Below, in pieces: positions 34,756-43,720 of a DNA stretch of 64,000 bases. The position numbers and the translations under genes are program-made. This DNA comes from an uncultured beta proteobacterium. GTDB lineage: Bacteria > Pseudomonadota > Gammaproteobacteria > Burkholderiales > SG8-39. The stretch's first letter is position 1; each line of letters starts with the position of its first letter. The stretch lies in the NCBI GenBank assembly GCA_903859155.1, contig CAIOLO010000130.1:27866-91865 (forward strand), given 5' to 3'. Below the pieces are notes generated by a model. The model saw nothing but the letters and a program-made list of their open reading frames with translations, was not told where the DNA came from and searched no databases.

Positions 34756-34967
34756 TCACTCGACTTCGACGCTGCAGCTGACGGCGAAGCTGGTTTGACT
34801 GGTGCCGCCCCCGAACTGCGGCGCTGTCACCGCATCCTGCGCCTCGCCAGACAGGACGACCTGCGCCCGGGGAACCGGGAGACCACCGGCGGGATTGATA
34901 CTCATCCTGCGTATCCTGTAGCTGCGAGCAACCAGGGCGCCGCGCACAAACTTGGCGCCTCCACCTG
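34756..34967 (-). pseudogene. Possible broken small gene, no family recognised
   Basis: The minus strand from about 34967 to the TGA at 34756 encodes a coherent peptide (GGAKFVRGALVARSYRIRR, then NPAGGLPVPRAQ, then FAVSCSVEVE). It has no ATG start apart from one inside. A signal-like stretch (MLICHAVLPFSISGFALG from 35063) runs toward it in another frame and goes out of frame near 34970. That pattern fits a small exported protein with one frameshift. It could also be chance coding between two real genes. Confidence 0.25.
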
Positions 34968-35050
34968 AAGATCAACTGTGTTGCGCCTTGTCGGCGCCAC
35001 CGGCGGTCGACCCAGTGCGAAGCCGGAAATGGAGAACGGCAGCACGGCAT

Positions 35051-35071
35051 GACAGATCAGCATGATCTGTC
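35051..35071. repeat. Perfect 9-bp inverted repeat
   Basis: GACAGATCA (35051-35059), a GCA spacer and TGATCTGTC (35063-35071) form a perfect palindrome. It begins seven bases after the end of the small exported protein gene at 35078-35449. It may be an operator or a 3' hairpin of that gene; no T-tract is present. Confidence 0.45.
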
Positions 35072-35077
35072 CAACGG

Positions 35078-35449
35078 TCAGCGCGCCAGGCGGGCCATTT
35101 CAACCCGGAAAAGGACTGGTTTGTTGAACGCATTGGTCCAGACCATGCAATAGTCGCGGGCAACCTTCGGAGTGAACCCCCCTGAGCCCAGAGCCTGGCG
35201 ATCGCGGCGCATTTCCATTATGGTCTTGCTGCCCTCGACATATTGAATATTGAAATCGATGAGCGCGTCTGCGCGATACCAGTAGCGGATTATCTGGTTC
35301 TCATTGAGCGCGAAACATTCCTTATGCGCCGAGGAACTTGGCAATGTCTTGGTCAGCACGCGAATGTTTTCCTGTGCTAACAAGGGCATGGAAAGCAGTG
35401 TGCCCGCCATAAAAAGAAACGCACCAAAAACCAGCAAACCAGATTTCAT
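35078..35449 (-). CDS. Small exported protein, unknown
   Basis: A 123-residue protein with a clear Sec signal peptide (LLVFGAFLFMAGTLLSMPLL, cleavage near LLA-Q about residue 26). The mature part has two cysteines, KECFALNENQIIRYWYRADALIDFNIQY and KVARDYCMVWTN, which suggests a small disulfide-bonded beta fold. No family is recognised. It lies 17 bases after the coiled-coil gene on the same strand. Confidence 0.65.
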   Translation of the reverse strand: MKSGLLVFGAFLFMAGTLLSMPLLAQENIRVLTKTLPSSSAHKECFALNENQIIRYWYRADALIDFNIQYVEGSKTIMEMRRDRQALGSGGFTPKVARDYCMVWTNAFNKPVLFRVEMARLAR

Positions 35450-35466
35450 GGTCGTATCTCCGTTGA

Positions 35467-35856
35467 TTATTTTTTCGCCGGTTCGCTGCGATTGTCTTTC
35501 GCCGCACCGCTCTTCAACATGCGCTCAAAATCTGCCGACTCATCCTCAAATGCCTTGCGTGCGATCGCCAATTCCCTCCGTGCCTTGTCAAGCGACGCGC
35601 CGCCTGCTTCACGGCGCTTTCGTGCCGCGTCGAGTTGCTTTTGTACGGCCAGTTCCTGGTTCCTGGTTTCATTGAAATCCAGTTCCGCACGCTTGAACTT
35701 TTCCTGATTTCCCTCCAGTTCACGGCGCAAAAACTCGAGCCGCTGCTGTCCTTGCGCGACCTTGTTGTCTCTGCTTGCCGTTCGCTCCTCTATCGGAGCC
35801 TGTGCAATGGCGGCCGCAGCAGCCAAAACGCCAAGAAAAACCAAAAGCCTTATCAT
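35467..35856 (-). CDS. Small exported coiled-coil protein
   Basis: A 129-residue protein with an N-terminal signal peptide (LLVFLGVLAAAAAIAQ) followed by a long charged helix rich in E, R, K and Q: RLEFLRRELEGNQEKFKRAE, QLDAARKRREAGGASLDKARRELAIARKAFEDE. It probably forms a coiled coil in the periplasm. The ATG at 35856 begins the signal peptide; the longer frame to 35964 lacks support. It starts the pair with the small exported protein. The function is unknown. Confidence 0.7.
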   Translation of the reverse strand: MIRLLVFLGVLAAAAAIAQAPIEERTASRDNKVAQGQQRLEFLRRELEGNQEKFKRAELDFNETRNQELAVQKQLDAARKRREAGGASLDKARRELAIARKAFEDESADFERMLKSGAAKDNRSEPAKK

Positions 35857-35989
35857 CACGGTATGAGGGAATTTTGCATGGTTGTTTCTTGGAATTCTAC
35901 TCCACGACAGCTGCAGACCGCCTCGACCGGCCCCGTTGTCAAACATTTGGCCCGCATGTTGCAAATCACTTCACAGGAACTGTCCGATC

Positions 35990-36976
35990 ATGAAAATTGC
36001 CGTCCTTCACGACTATGGCGACATGTTTCGCCAGGCACGTGCTTTTGGCAAACTGGAAGGCCACGAGGTCAGCATCCACACAGGAACCGAAACGGATCCC
36101 GCCAGCCTGGCAAAATTTGTTGGGGATGCTGAAGCGCTGGTTTTAACCCAGCAACGGGTCAAAGTACCGCGGGCAGCCATCGAATGCATGCCAAAGCTCA
36201 AATTCATAGCCCAAACCGGAAGGAATGCCTACCACCTGGACATCGACGCCTGCACCGAGCGGGGGGTGATTGTGTCTATTGGCGGGGCACCCTCGGGAGG
36301 CGGGAATTTTGCCTCCACCGTGGAACTGACCTGGGGGATGATCATAGCCGCGTGGCGACATTTGCCGTACGAAATCGAGCGCCTGAAGCAGGGCCACTGG
36401 CAAAGCACCGTGGGTACCAGTCTGTGCGGCAGGACCTTGGGAATATACGCCTATGGTCATATTGGAAGTGCCGTGGCCAAAATCGGCCGGGCCTTCGGCA
36501 TGAAGGTTGTCTGCTGGGGCCGCGAAGGTTCGACCGCCAAGGCGCGCGCGGATGGCTTTGAAATAGCGCCAAACCGTGAAACATTCTATGAAGGCAGCGA
36601 TGTGATCAGTCTGCATCTGCCTGCCAACAAGGACACCTACGGCATTGTGACTGCGGAAGACCTGGCACGGATGAAACCCACCGCCATGATTGTCAATACC
36701 AGCCGCGCGCCGATAATCGGTAAAGGCACGCTCGCCGAAGCCTTGAAGAAGGGCCGTCCCGGTTTTGCCGCTGTCGATGTCTACGAAGTGGAACCCCTTA
36801 TCGGGGCGTCTGACCCTCTGTTAAAGCTGCCCAATGCGCTGTGCACGCCGCACCTGGGTTACAACGATTTCGACGCTTTGGAAAAATTCTACGAAGGCGC
36901 AGTGGACCGTCTTCTGGCATTCGCTGCAGGCCATCCGATCAGCGTACTGAATCCCGAAGCGCTTTCAAAACGATAG
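35990..36976 (+). CDS. D-isomer-specific 2-hydroxyacid dehydrogenase
   Basis: A 328-residue NAD-dependent dehydrogenase that interconverts a 2-hydroxyacid and a 2-oxoacid. The NAD-binding turn reads GIYAYGHIGSAVA, where the usual first G of GxGxxG is A. The catalytic set is present: NTSRAPII (R), VDVYEVEPL (E) and TPHLGYN (H). The ATG at 35990, with AGGAAC upstream, starts the family N-terminus (MKIAVLHDYGDMF). It lies alone, followed by a Bug gene on the same strand. The substrate is unknown. Confidence 0.88.
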   Translation: MKIAVLHDYGDMFRQARAFGKLEGHEVSIHTGTETDPASLAKFVGDAEALVLTQQRVKVPRAAIECMPKLKFIAQTGRNAYHLDIDACTERGVIVSIGGAPSGGGNFASTVELTWGMIIAAWRHLPYEIERLKQGHWQSTVGTSLCGRTLGIYAYGHIGSAVAKIGRAFGMKVVCWGREGSTAKARADGFEIAPNRETFYEGSDVISLHLPANKDTYGIVTAEDLARMKPTAMIVNTSRAPIIGKGTLAEALKKGRPGFAAVDVYEVEPLIGASDPLLKLPNALCTPHLGYNDFDALEKFYEGAVDRLLAFAAGHPISVLNPEALSKR

Positions 36977-37174
36977 GGAACAAATCGAAGGGCTTTAGCG
37001 ACCCAACGGGCGCATGACCTATTAGCGCATCCCCTGGTCGTGGAATATCTGATCCACAAGGCGTCCGCAGCAAGCTGCCCGGTGCTGGTGCTCGACATAT
37101 CCACTATGCACGTCCGGTGGCGATGTCTTATATTTCAGACAATATCATTCCATAAGAACATCGGGAGAATTTCC

Positions 37175-38170
37175 ATGAAATTGCAAGCTCGCGTGAAATT
37201 GATGTCGACACTGCTGGTCTGTACCCTGTTTGCATCGGCGATTCAGGCATTTGCGCAAGGCTATCCCTCAAAGCCAGTGAAAATCCTAATCGGCACACCC
37301 CCAGGAGGTCCTGGCGACACTGCCACTCGTGGCGCAGCCCAGGCATTGAGCCAGGCAACCGGTCAGCCTTATGTAGTGGAGAACCGCGTGGGTGCGGATG
37401 GTTTGATAGCAGGAGAAGCAGCCGTTCGCTCCGCGCCGGACGGCTACACCCTTTACGTGGCGGATTCGTTCGCGATCTCTCTCAATCCGGTAATACGCGC
37501 GAAAATGCCCTATGACCCCGAAAAGGATCTGGCGCCAATTGCCTACTTTGGAGCTTTGGCATCGTTAATACTTGCACATCCGTCAGTACCGGCAAACAAC
37601 CTGGTTGAGCTGTTGAGTCTGGCCAAAGCCAAGCCGGGAAGCATCTCTTTTGGCACTTTCGGTCTTGCCAGCAGTTCGAATCTCTATGTCGAATTGCTGA
37701 AAAATGACCGGAATGTCGTTTTCCTCAATGTGCCCTACAAAGCGGCTTCGCTTGCATTTCCGGCTATGCTGGCTGGAGAAGTAAACGTGGTTTTGTTCGC
37801 CGTCGGACCGGCGGTCGCACAGGTGAAAGCGGGTAAAGCCAAAGCACTTGCTATCGTCTCTTCGAACCGCAGCCCGTTGCTTCCGGATGTGGGGACCATG
37901 AAAGAGAATGGCGTTGATATCGACATTCAAGCCTGGTTCGCCCTTTTTGCACCGGCAGCCACCCCACGCGACATCATTTCTCGAGTGAATGCCGAGGTAG
38001 CGAAGGGGCTGACCAACAATCCGGAGGCCAAGGCAAAATTCCTCACCTCCCAGGGAATTGATACCTCGGCACCCGCGGGCGCCTCGCCGGAGGTGTTCGC
38101 AAGGTTTCTAAAAAAGGAACGTGAAAACTATGCAGAGGTCGTCAGGCTGACCAAAGTCAGGATCGAATGA
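37175..38170 (+). CDS. Bug/TctC-family periplasmic substrate-binding protein
   Basis: A 331-residue Bug receptor with a Sec signal peptide (core about residues 10-25, cleavage near AFA-Q). Conserved blocks are YPSKPVKILIGTPPGGPGD, ATGQPYVVENRVGADG, APDGYTLYVADS, NVPYKAASLAFPAMLAGE and LPDVGTMKENG. The ATG at 37175 has GGGAGA upstream. It is about 200 bases after the dehydrogenase gene, so the two may share regulation, but a separate promoter is possible. Confidence 0.93.
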   Translation: MKLQARVKLMSTLLVCTLFASAIQAFAQGYPSKPVKILIGTPPGGPGDTATRGAAQALSQATGQPYVVENRVGADGLIAGEAAVRSAPDGYTLYVADSFAISLNPVIRAKMPYDPEKDLAPIAYFGALASLILAHPSVPANNLVELLSLAKAKPGSISFGTFGLASSSNLYVELLKNDRNVVFLNVPYKAASLAFPAMLAGEVNVVLFAVGPAVAQVKAGKAKALAIVSSNRSPLLPDVGTMKENGVDIDIQAWFALFAPAATPRDIISRVNAEVAKGLTNNPEAKAKFLTSQGIDTSAPAGASPEVFARFLKKERENYAEVVRLTKVRIE

Positions 38171-38208
38171 TGCCGATCGGCTGTGCGCTATCGCGATACC
38201 GTTTTATT

Positions 38209-39264
38209 TCAGCCTCCTTTAGCCGATTCCCCTCTGGTCAGGTCATAAATGGGTATCGGATCCCGGAATCCACGTATGGTTGCCCGGCGTTCATTGGTGA
38301 ACCCGATGCCTATGCTGCCGGTCAACTCGTCGCGCACTGATTCTGACACCACGATGGAGAGGCTTTGTGCCATGCTGCACAATCGCGCCGCGAGGTTGAC
38401 CGTCCTGCCGATCAAGGTGTAGTCCAGATGCTCGGTTGAACCCAGGTTGCCGAGCACCGCCTGGCCCTTGTTGATTCCTATGCCCATCTGGTGAATGCGT
38501 ATGCCTTCACTGGCCAGTCGCTCCCTGGATGCTTCGAGCATGTCCAGAGCGCACTTGCAGCACTTGTAGACCATATCATCGCCGTCGAAAACAGCCATCA
38601 ACCCATCCCCGGAAAACTTGTCGACATATCCACCGTACCGGTAGACCAGCGAAACCAGGGTTTCGAGGTGGCCGCTTAGAACATGCAACAGGGCCTCTGG
38701 TTCCATGTCCTGGCTGAGTTCGGTAAAACCGCGAACGTCAGAAAACAGAATGCAAACATCCTGTAGCCTGGGCGCAGGAAGCACCCCTGTCTGCGCATAT
38801 ATCCGTGCAATCTCCTCGGTACGCGGCGAAACATATCGCTGCAATGACAGACTCATCATCCGCTCCTGGTTCAGGAACTGGGACCTTTGAAGAAGATTGC
38901 GCAACCGCGCTCGCAAGACAACAAAATGAATCGGCTTGCTTATGAAATCGTCGCCCCCGGCGGCAAGCGCCTCCTCCAGGGCGTTAGTCTCATCCATGGA
39001 AGAAATAAACATAATCGGCGTGTTGCGATGCTGTTCCATAGACCGGATGATCCGACACAGCTCGATACCGCTCATGGCCGGCATGTGAATATCCAGGATA
39101 AACGCGTCGATGCGGTGCGCATGGATTACGGCCAGGGCCTGCTCACCACTACCCGCCTCGAGGGCGTTTACCCGCGCGCTGCGCAGCAACCCGGACAACA
39201 GCACGCGCAGCACGCCCATATCGTCGGTGACTAAAACATTCTTGCCTTCAAGAATATCGTCCAT
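38209..39264 (-). CDS. Response regulator-adenylate/guanylate cyclase fusion
   Basis: A 351-residue protein. Residues 8-122 are a receiver domain with D14-D15, phospho-acceptor D58 (ILDIHMP), S88 and K110. Residues 165-345 are a class III nucleotide cyclase: D176 (LFSDVRGF) and D220 (FSGDGLMAVF) bind metal, K216 and D281 (DYTLIGRT) select adenine, and N290 and R294 (VNLAARL) serve the transition state. All are present, so the cyclase should be active and make cAMP. The ATG at 39264 is preferred; an in-frame ATG at 39297 is possible. No sensor kinase is adjacent. Confidence 0.9.
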   Translation of the reverse strand: MDDILEGKNVLVTDDMGVLRVLLSGLLRSARVNALEAGSGEQALAVIHAHRIDAFILDIHMPAMSGIELCRIIRSMEQHRNTPIMFISSMDETNALEEALAAGGDDFISKPIHFVVLRARLRNLLQRSQFLNQERMMSLSLQRYVSPRTEEIARIYAQTGVLPAPRLQDVCILFSDVRGFTELSQDMEPEALLHVLSGHLETLVSLVYRYGGYVDKFSGDGLMAVFDGDDMVYKCCKCALDMLEASRERLASEGIRIHQMGIGINKGQAVLGNLGSTEHLDYTLIGRTVNLAARLCSMAQSLSIVVSESVRDELTGSIGIGFTNERRATIRGFRDPIPIYDLTRGESAKGG

Positions 39265-39397
39265 TGCGACTCGGTCAGTCAGTGGGTCGGAGCCCATCAG
39301 GGGTTTGAATCGCCGCCACCTAGCGCCTCTGTGAAAACCGCCAGACGGTCGTATCGCCGGCAGTGCCAGCCGGTCTTTCGCTAAGTTGCTATCGTAA

Positions 39398-39474
39398 TGG
39401 TGGGCCCACCTGGACTCGAACCAGGGACCAAAGGATTATGAGTCCTCTGCTCTAACCAACTGAGCTATAGGCCC
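39398..39474 (-). tRNA. ileX: tRNA-Ile2 (CAU anticodon), with CCA encoded
   Basis: A complete cloverleaf reads GGGCCTATAGCTCAG at the 5' end, with acceptor TGGGCCC-A-CCA at the 3' end. The anticodon loop is CTCATAA, so the anticodon is CAU. The anticodon stem and variable loop (TTTGGTC) match the lysidine-modified isoleucine tRNA more than elongator methionine tRNA, and it lies on the far side of the rpoD block, as ileX does in other proteobacteria. A methionine elongator assignment remains possible. Confidence 0.85.
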
Positions 39475-39581
39475 GAAATCTTGCCAGGGGCGATTATAGC
39501 CGCGACGCCACCTCATTTGCGCCGTGCTTACGCAAGAATCAGTTCGGTACGAGCCGAATCCGCATTCGCGAGCCCGGTACC

Positions 39582-40967
39582 TCAGGTAGCGGCCCGGCTC
39601 ACTGAGCGCTTTTCCCGCATCGTGACCAGTTCCTCGGCCGCTGTTGGATGTATGCCAACTGTCGCGTCGAACTGCTGCTTGGTCAAACCCGCTTTTACGG
39701 CGATGCCTATACCCTGGATTATTTCGGGTGCATCTCCACCAACCATGTGCGCTCCCAGAACGCGCTGCGACTTTGCATCCACGATAAGTTTCATCATAGT
39801 TCGTTCATCGCGACCCGATAAAGTCGCCTTCATGGGTCGAAAGTCGGCCTGATAGATTTCCACCTGATCGCAGCTCGCGATTGCCTGCGCTTCCGTCATT
39901 CCGACGGTGCCGACCGGCGGTTGGCTGAAGACTGCGGAAGGGACGTCGTTATGGTCAATTCGTACTGGCGCGCCGCCACCGAATAGCGTAGTTGCCACCC
40001 CCAGCCCTTCACGAATCGCCACCGGCGTCAGCGCGATGCGATTGGTAACATCTCCCACGGCGAAAATGCCTGGCACCGAGCTGCGGCCATACTCGTCTAC
40101 AACGACACCTCCGTCGTCATCAAGCCTGACACCTGCTTCCTCCAGCCCCAGACCCTTGGTCGCCGGACGCCGGCCGGTTGCGTACATCACCGCATCGCAA
40201 TCGATTGTTCGTTCTGCCTGCCCATTCAGAATCGTCGCACGGAGTGTTCCGTCAGGCAGTTTCTCAACACCGCGCACATTGGATCGAAGTTCAATATCGA
40301 TCCCCTTTTTTCCGATTTCCCGCGAAAGGTGGGCTCGAACGTCTTCGTCGAATCCGCGAAGAATCTGGTCTCCACGATAGCTCACCGTGACCTCGGAGCC
40401 GAGTCCCCGGAATATCCCCGCGAACTCGACGGCGATGTATCCACCACCTACGATCAATACGCGGCCCGGCTGCACGGCAAGCTCGAATGCCTCGTTCGAC
40501 GTAATGCAATGCTCGATACCGGGAATTTTCGGAAGATTCGGCCAACCGCCCGTTGCCACCAAAATGCTATCCGCAGTGACCTGACGATCTCCTACCTTAA
40601 CTGTATGGGTATCGATCAAAGAAGCCCGGCCGCGATGGACCGTTACCTTCGAGTTCTCCAGCAGCTTGGAGTAGATTCCTTCAAGGCGTGCAATCTCGCG
40701 ATTCTTGTTCGCTATCAGAATGGGCCATGAAAAGCTGCTGCCGGATACGGTCCAGCCATAACCCGACGCGTCTTCGAAATCCTCATGGAAATGGGAGGCG
40801 TAGACCAGCAGTTTCTTTGGAACACAGCCGCGGATCACACAGGTGCCGCCCACCCGGTAGTGTTCCGCGATGGCAACCCGCGCGCCAAATGCCGCCGCAA
40901 CGCGGCTCGCGCGGACTCCACCGGAGCCGGCGCCTATTACAAACAGATCATAGTCAAACTGGGGCAT
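39582..40967 (-). CDS. gor: Glutathione-disulfide reductase-like flavoprotein
   Basis: A 461-residue pyridine nucleotide-disulfide oxidoreductase that fits glutathione reductase. FVIGAGSGGVRASR binds FAD, GGTCVIRGCVPKKL holds the redox-active pair C43 and C48, LIVGGGYIAVEFAGIFRGLG binds NADPH, and VGIHPTAAEELVTM has the H-E pair at the active site of the other subunit. The ATG at 40967 is preferred over TTG two codons upstream. It keeps thiols reduced in the cytoplasm using NADPH. It is a single gene, next to the tRNA and rpoD. Confidence 0.92.
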   Translation of the reverse strand: MPQFDYDLFVIGAGSGGVRASRVAAAFGARVAIAEHYRVGGTCVIRGCVPKKLLVYASHFHEDFEDASGYGWTVSGSSFSWPILIANKNREIARLEGIYSKLLENSKVTVHRGRASLIDTHTVKVGDRQVTADSILVATGGWPNLPKIPGIEHCITSNEAFELAVQPGRVLIVGGGYIAVEFAGIFRGLGSEVTVSYRGDQILRGFDEDVRAHLSREIGKKGIDIELRSNVRGVEKLPDGTLRATILNGQAERTIDCDAVMYATGRRPATKGLGLEEAGVRLDDDGGVVVDEYGRSSVPGIFAVGDVTNRIALTPVAIREGLGVATTLFGGGAPVRIDHNDVPSAVFSQPPVGTVGMTEAQAIASCDQVEIYQADFRPMKATLSGRDERTMMKLIVDAKSQRVLGAHMVGGDAPEIIQGIGIAVKAGLTKQQFDATVGIHPTAAEELVTMREKRSVSRAAT

Positions 40968-41127
40968 GGCCAATGTAACAGGATAAGAGATCAGCTACCT
41001 GCCCTGATCACGCAAGGTTAGGAAACACCCACCGCGTCCGCAACAATAATCCAGCATCTGCGGCGCGCACGCCACGGCTGGTGCCGATACCATGTGCACA
41101 GACATGACCGCCACCAGACGGCGCATC

Positions 41128-43611
41128 TCAGTTATTGTCCAAAAAGCTCTTCAACCGCTCAGAGCGCGACGGATGGCGTAACTTCCTCAGTGCCTTTGCC
41201 TCGATCTGGCGTATGCGCTCACGAGTGACATCAAACTGCTTACCGACCTCCTCAAGGGTATGGTCGGTATTCATTTCAATGCCGAAGCGCATGCGCAGCA
41301 CCTTGGCCTCGCGCGGCGTCAGAGAATCCAGAATGTCTTTGGTGACTTCGCGCAGACTCGCGTACATGGCCGCGTCGTTGGGCGCCAGGGTCGCGTTGTC
41401 CTCAATAAAATCGCCCAGATGGGAGTCGTCGTCGTCGCCGATCGGGGTCTCCATCGAAATGGGTTCCTTGGAGATCTTGAGAATCTTGCGGATCTTGTCC
41501 TCTGGCATCTCCATCTTTTCCGCGAGCGTCTGCGGATCCGGCTCCAAGCCGGTTTCCTGCAGAATCTGGCGCGAAATGCGGTTCATCTTGTTGATGGTTT
41601 CGATCATATGCACCGGAATCCGGATGGTGCGCGCCTGATCCGCTATCGACCGGGTGATGGCCTGGCGGATCCACCAGGTGGCGTAGGTCGAGAACTTATA
41701 GCCACGTCGATATTCGAATTTATCCACGGCCTTCATCAAACCGATATTGCCTTCCTGAATCAGATCCAGGAACTGAAGGCCTCGATTGGTGTATTTCTTG
41801 GCGATAGAGATCACCAGGCGCAAATTCGCCTCGGTCATCTCGCGCTTTGCACGGCGCGCCTTTGCTTCTCCGGTGGACATCTGCTTATTGATGTCCTTGA
41901 GATCCTTCAAAGGAATGCCAATGCGCTTCTGTATTTCCACCAACTTGTGCTGCTGCTCGAGAATATTCGGCTCGAACCGTGCCAGCGTGGGACCGTACGG
42001 GCGGCCCGTCAGCACCTCGTTCTTGATCCAGCGGGCCGACATTTCATTGCCGGGGAATACCTTGATGAAATGCGGGCGCGGCATCTGGCCTTTGTTGACG
42101 CAAAGGTTGAGGATGGCGCGCTCGTGGCGGCGAACCTCATCGACCATGCCGCGCACGGTATCGCACAGGCGTTCGATGATTCTGGCGGTAAAGCGGATAT
42201 TGAGCAGTTCGGCGGAAATCTGATCCCGCACCTTGATGTATTCCTTGCTGCGATGTCCGTGCTCGAGCAGCGCCTTGCGCATTTTCTCGTTCAGTCGGCG
42301 AATCTTGCCAAATCGAAGCAACGAGTCCTGCTTGAGCTGCAACAAGCTTGCGGCCAGGGCCGCTCCGCCGTCGTCCTCGTCTTCCAAATCCTCGTCGATA
42401 TCCTCTTCTTCGACGACCTCCTTGATGGGGTCTTCCTTGGCGTTCGGGTCGATCAGGCCATCGACCAATTCGTCGATGCGCATCTCTTCGCGCTCAACTT
42501 TGGCCGAGAGCGCGAGAATTTCCTGAATGGTGGTCGGGCAGGCAGAAATCGCCTGGATCATGTGCTTCAGGCCGTCTTCGATGCGCTTGGCGATCTCGAT
42601 TTCACCCTCGCGGGTCAGCAATTCGACCGACCCCATCTCACGCATGTACATGCGCACAGGATCAGTGGTCCTGCCAAACTCCGCATCCACATTGGTTAGC
42701 GCCGCCTCCGCCTCCTCTTCCGCGTCCTCATCTGCGACGGCCTGTGGTGCGTTTTCAGCGATCAACAGGGTCTCTGCGTCGGGAGCCTCGTCGTAGACCT
42801 GGATTCCCATGTCGTTGAACGTGGTGATAATCGCCTCGATCTGCTCGGCATCAACCATGTCGTCGGGCAAATGGTCATTGATCTCCGCGTAGGTCAGGTA
42901 ACTGCGTTCCTTGCCTAGCTTGATCAGATTTTTAAGCCGCATGCGCCGCGCTTCGGCATCTTCGGGCTTCATATCCGCGCGCAACAACAATGCGCGCTCG
43001 GCTTCACTGTTGCGTTTGGACGGACGACCGCGCCCCGAACGCAGCTTCGCGATGTCCTGAGCAACCTTGACCCGCGCCTCCGCCAGCTTCTTTTCTTCCT
43101 TTTCTTTTAGCGCCTTAGCCTTTGCGTCTTCTTTCGCTTTTTTTGCCAATTCTTTTGCCAACTGCTTTTCCATGCGGATACGTTCTTTTCCTTTTTCGCG
43201 CTCCGTGCGGATTTGCGCACGTTCCTTTTCCCGGATGGCGCGCTCACGTTCGCGTTCCTTGGCGATTTGATTTTTTTCGCGGAGCTTTTCGGCTTTTTTG
43301 TGCGCCTTTTCGCGCTCCGCGACTGACTTGACTTTTTCCTTCTCCCGCTTCGCTAGTACTTTTTCGCGCTCCTTCTGCATACGCGCCTTTTTCTTAGCCG
43401 CATGCTGCAGGGCTATTTCCCGGGCCCGCGCGGCTTTGGCCCGGTCTGCATTCGCACGAACCTCCTTTGCGCGCGGCGTCGCCGGGGGATTACCAGCCTT
43501 CTTTGTCACCAATCTTGGTGCCTTGGCGTTATTTCGTGAGGCCGCGCTCCTGCTGACATTTTTGGTGTCACGATTCGCGCCTGCCTTAGACTTGGATTTG
43601 CCTTTCACCAT
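41128..43611 (-). CDS. rpoD: RNA polymerase primary sigma factor (sigma-70)
   Basis: An 827-residue housekeeping sigma factor. Region 1.1 begins near residue 226 ([21 protein letters not shown]). Region 2 has [41 protein letters not shown] cut here only by length rules, and region 4 ends with [23 protein letters not shown]. Before region 1.1 stands a head of about 205 residues with long K, R, E and A runs and one RGRPSKR motif like an AT-hook core. It completes the rpsU-yqeY-dnaG-rpoD block. The ATG at 43611 is used. Confidence 0.97.
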   Translation of the reverse strand: MVKGKSKSKAGANRDTKNVSRSAASRNNAKAPRLVTKKAGNPPATPRAKEVRANADRAKAARAREIALQHAAKKKARMQKEREKVLAKREKEKVKSVAEREKAHKKAEKLREKNQIAKERERERAIREKERAQIRTEREKGKERIRMEKQLAKELAKKAKEDAKAKALKEKEEKKLAEARVKVAQDIAKLRSGRGRPSKRNSEAERALLLRADMKPEDAEARRMRLKNLIKLGKERSYLTYAEINDHLPDDMVDAEQIEAIITTFNDMGIQVYDEAPDAETLLIAENAPQAVADEDAEEEAEAALTNVDAEFGRTTDPVRMYMREMGSVELLTREGEIEIAKRIEDGLKHMIQAISACPTTIQEILALSAKVEREEMRIDELVDGLIDPNAKEDPIKEVVEEEDIDEDLEDEDDGGAALAASLLQLKQDSLLRFGKIRRLNEKMRKALLEHGHRSKEYIKVRDQISAELLNIRFTARIIERLCDTVRGMVDEVRRHERAILNLCVNKGQMPRPHFIKVFPGNEMSARWIKNEVLTGRPYGPTLARFEPNILEQQHKLVEIQKRIGIPLKDLKDINKQMSTGEAKARRAKREMTEANLRLVISIAKKYTNRGLQFLDLIQEGNIGLMKAVDKFEYRRGYKFSTYATWWIRQAITRSIADQARTIRIPVHMIETINKMNRISRQILQETGLEPDPQTLAEKMEMPEDKIRKILKISKEPISMETPIGDDDDSHLGDFIEDNATLAPNDAAMYASLREVTKDILDSLTPREAKVLRMRFGIEMNTDHTLEEVGKQFDVTRERIRQIEAKALRKLRHPSRSERLKSFLDNN

Positions 43612-43720
43612 GATTCGTCCCGGAGTGGAATTGGTGGGGAGGAAAAACTGCGTGACTTAGTCATTCAAATAGCAAAAAATCAATAAAGCCAAGCAGCTGC
43701 GGGGATAGCCGAAAATTATA

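Noticed and set aside
34733..35050. Arginine-rich 105-codon frame on the minus strand
   Set aside because: Composition is typical of a shadow frame; another frame over the same bases has a more protein-like pattern and is listed at low confidence.
39398..39474. Assignment as elongator tRNA-Met
   Set aside because: The CAU anticodon allows it, but the stem and variable-loop sequence and the rpoD neighbourhood fit tRNA-Ile2 better; kept as the alternative only.
41260..42699. Long open frame of 479 codons on the plus strand
   Set aside because: It lies fully opposite rpoD and reflects rpoD codon bias; no domain content or ribosome site.
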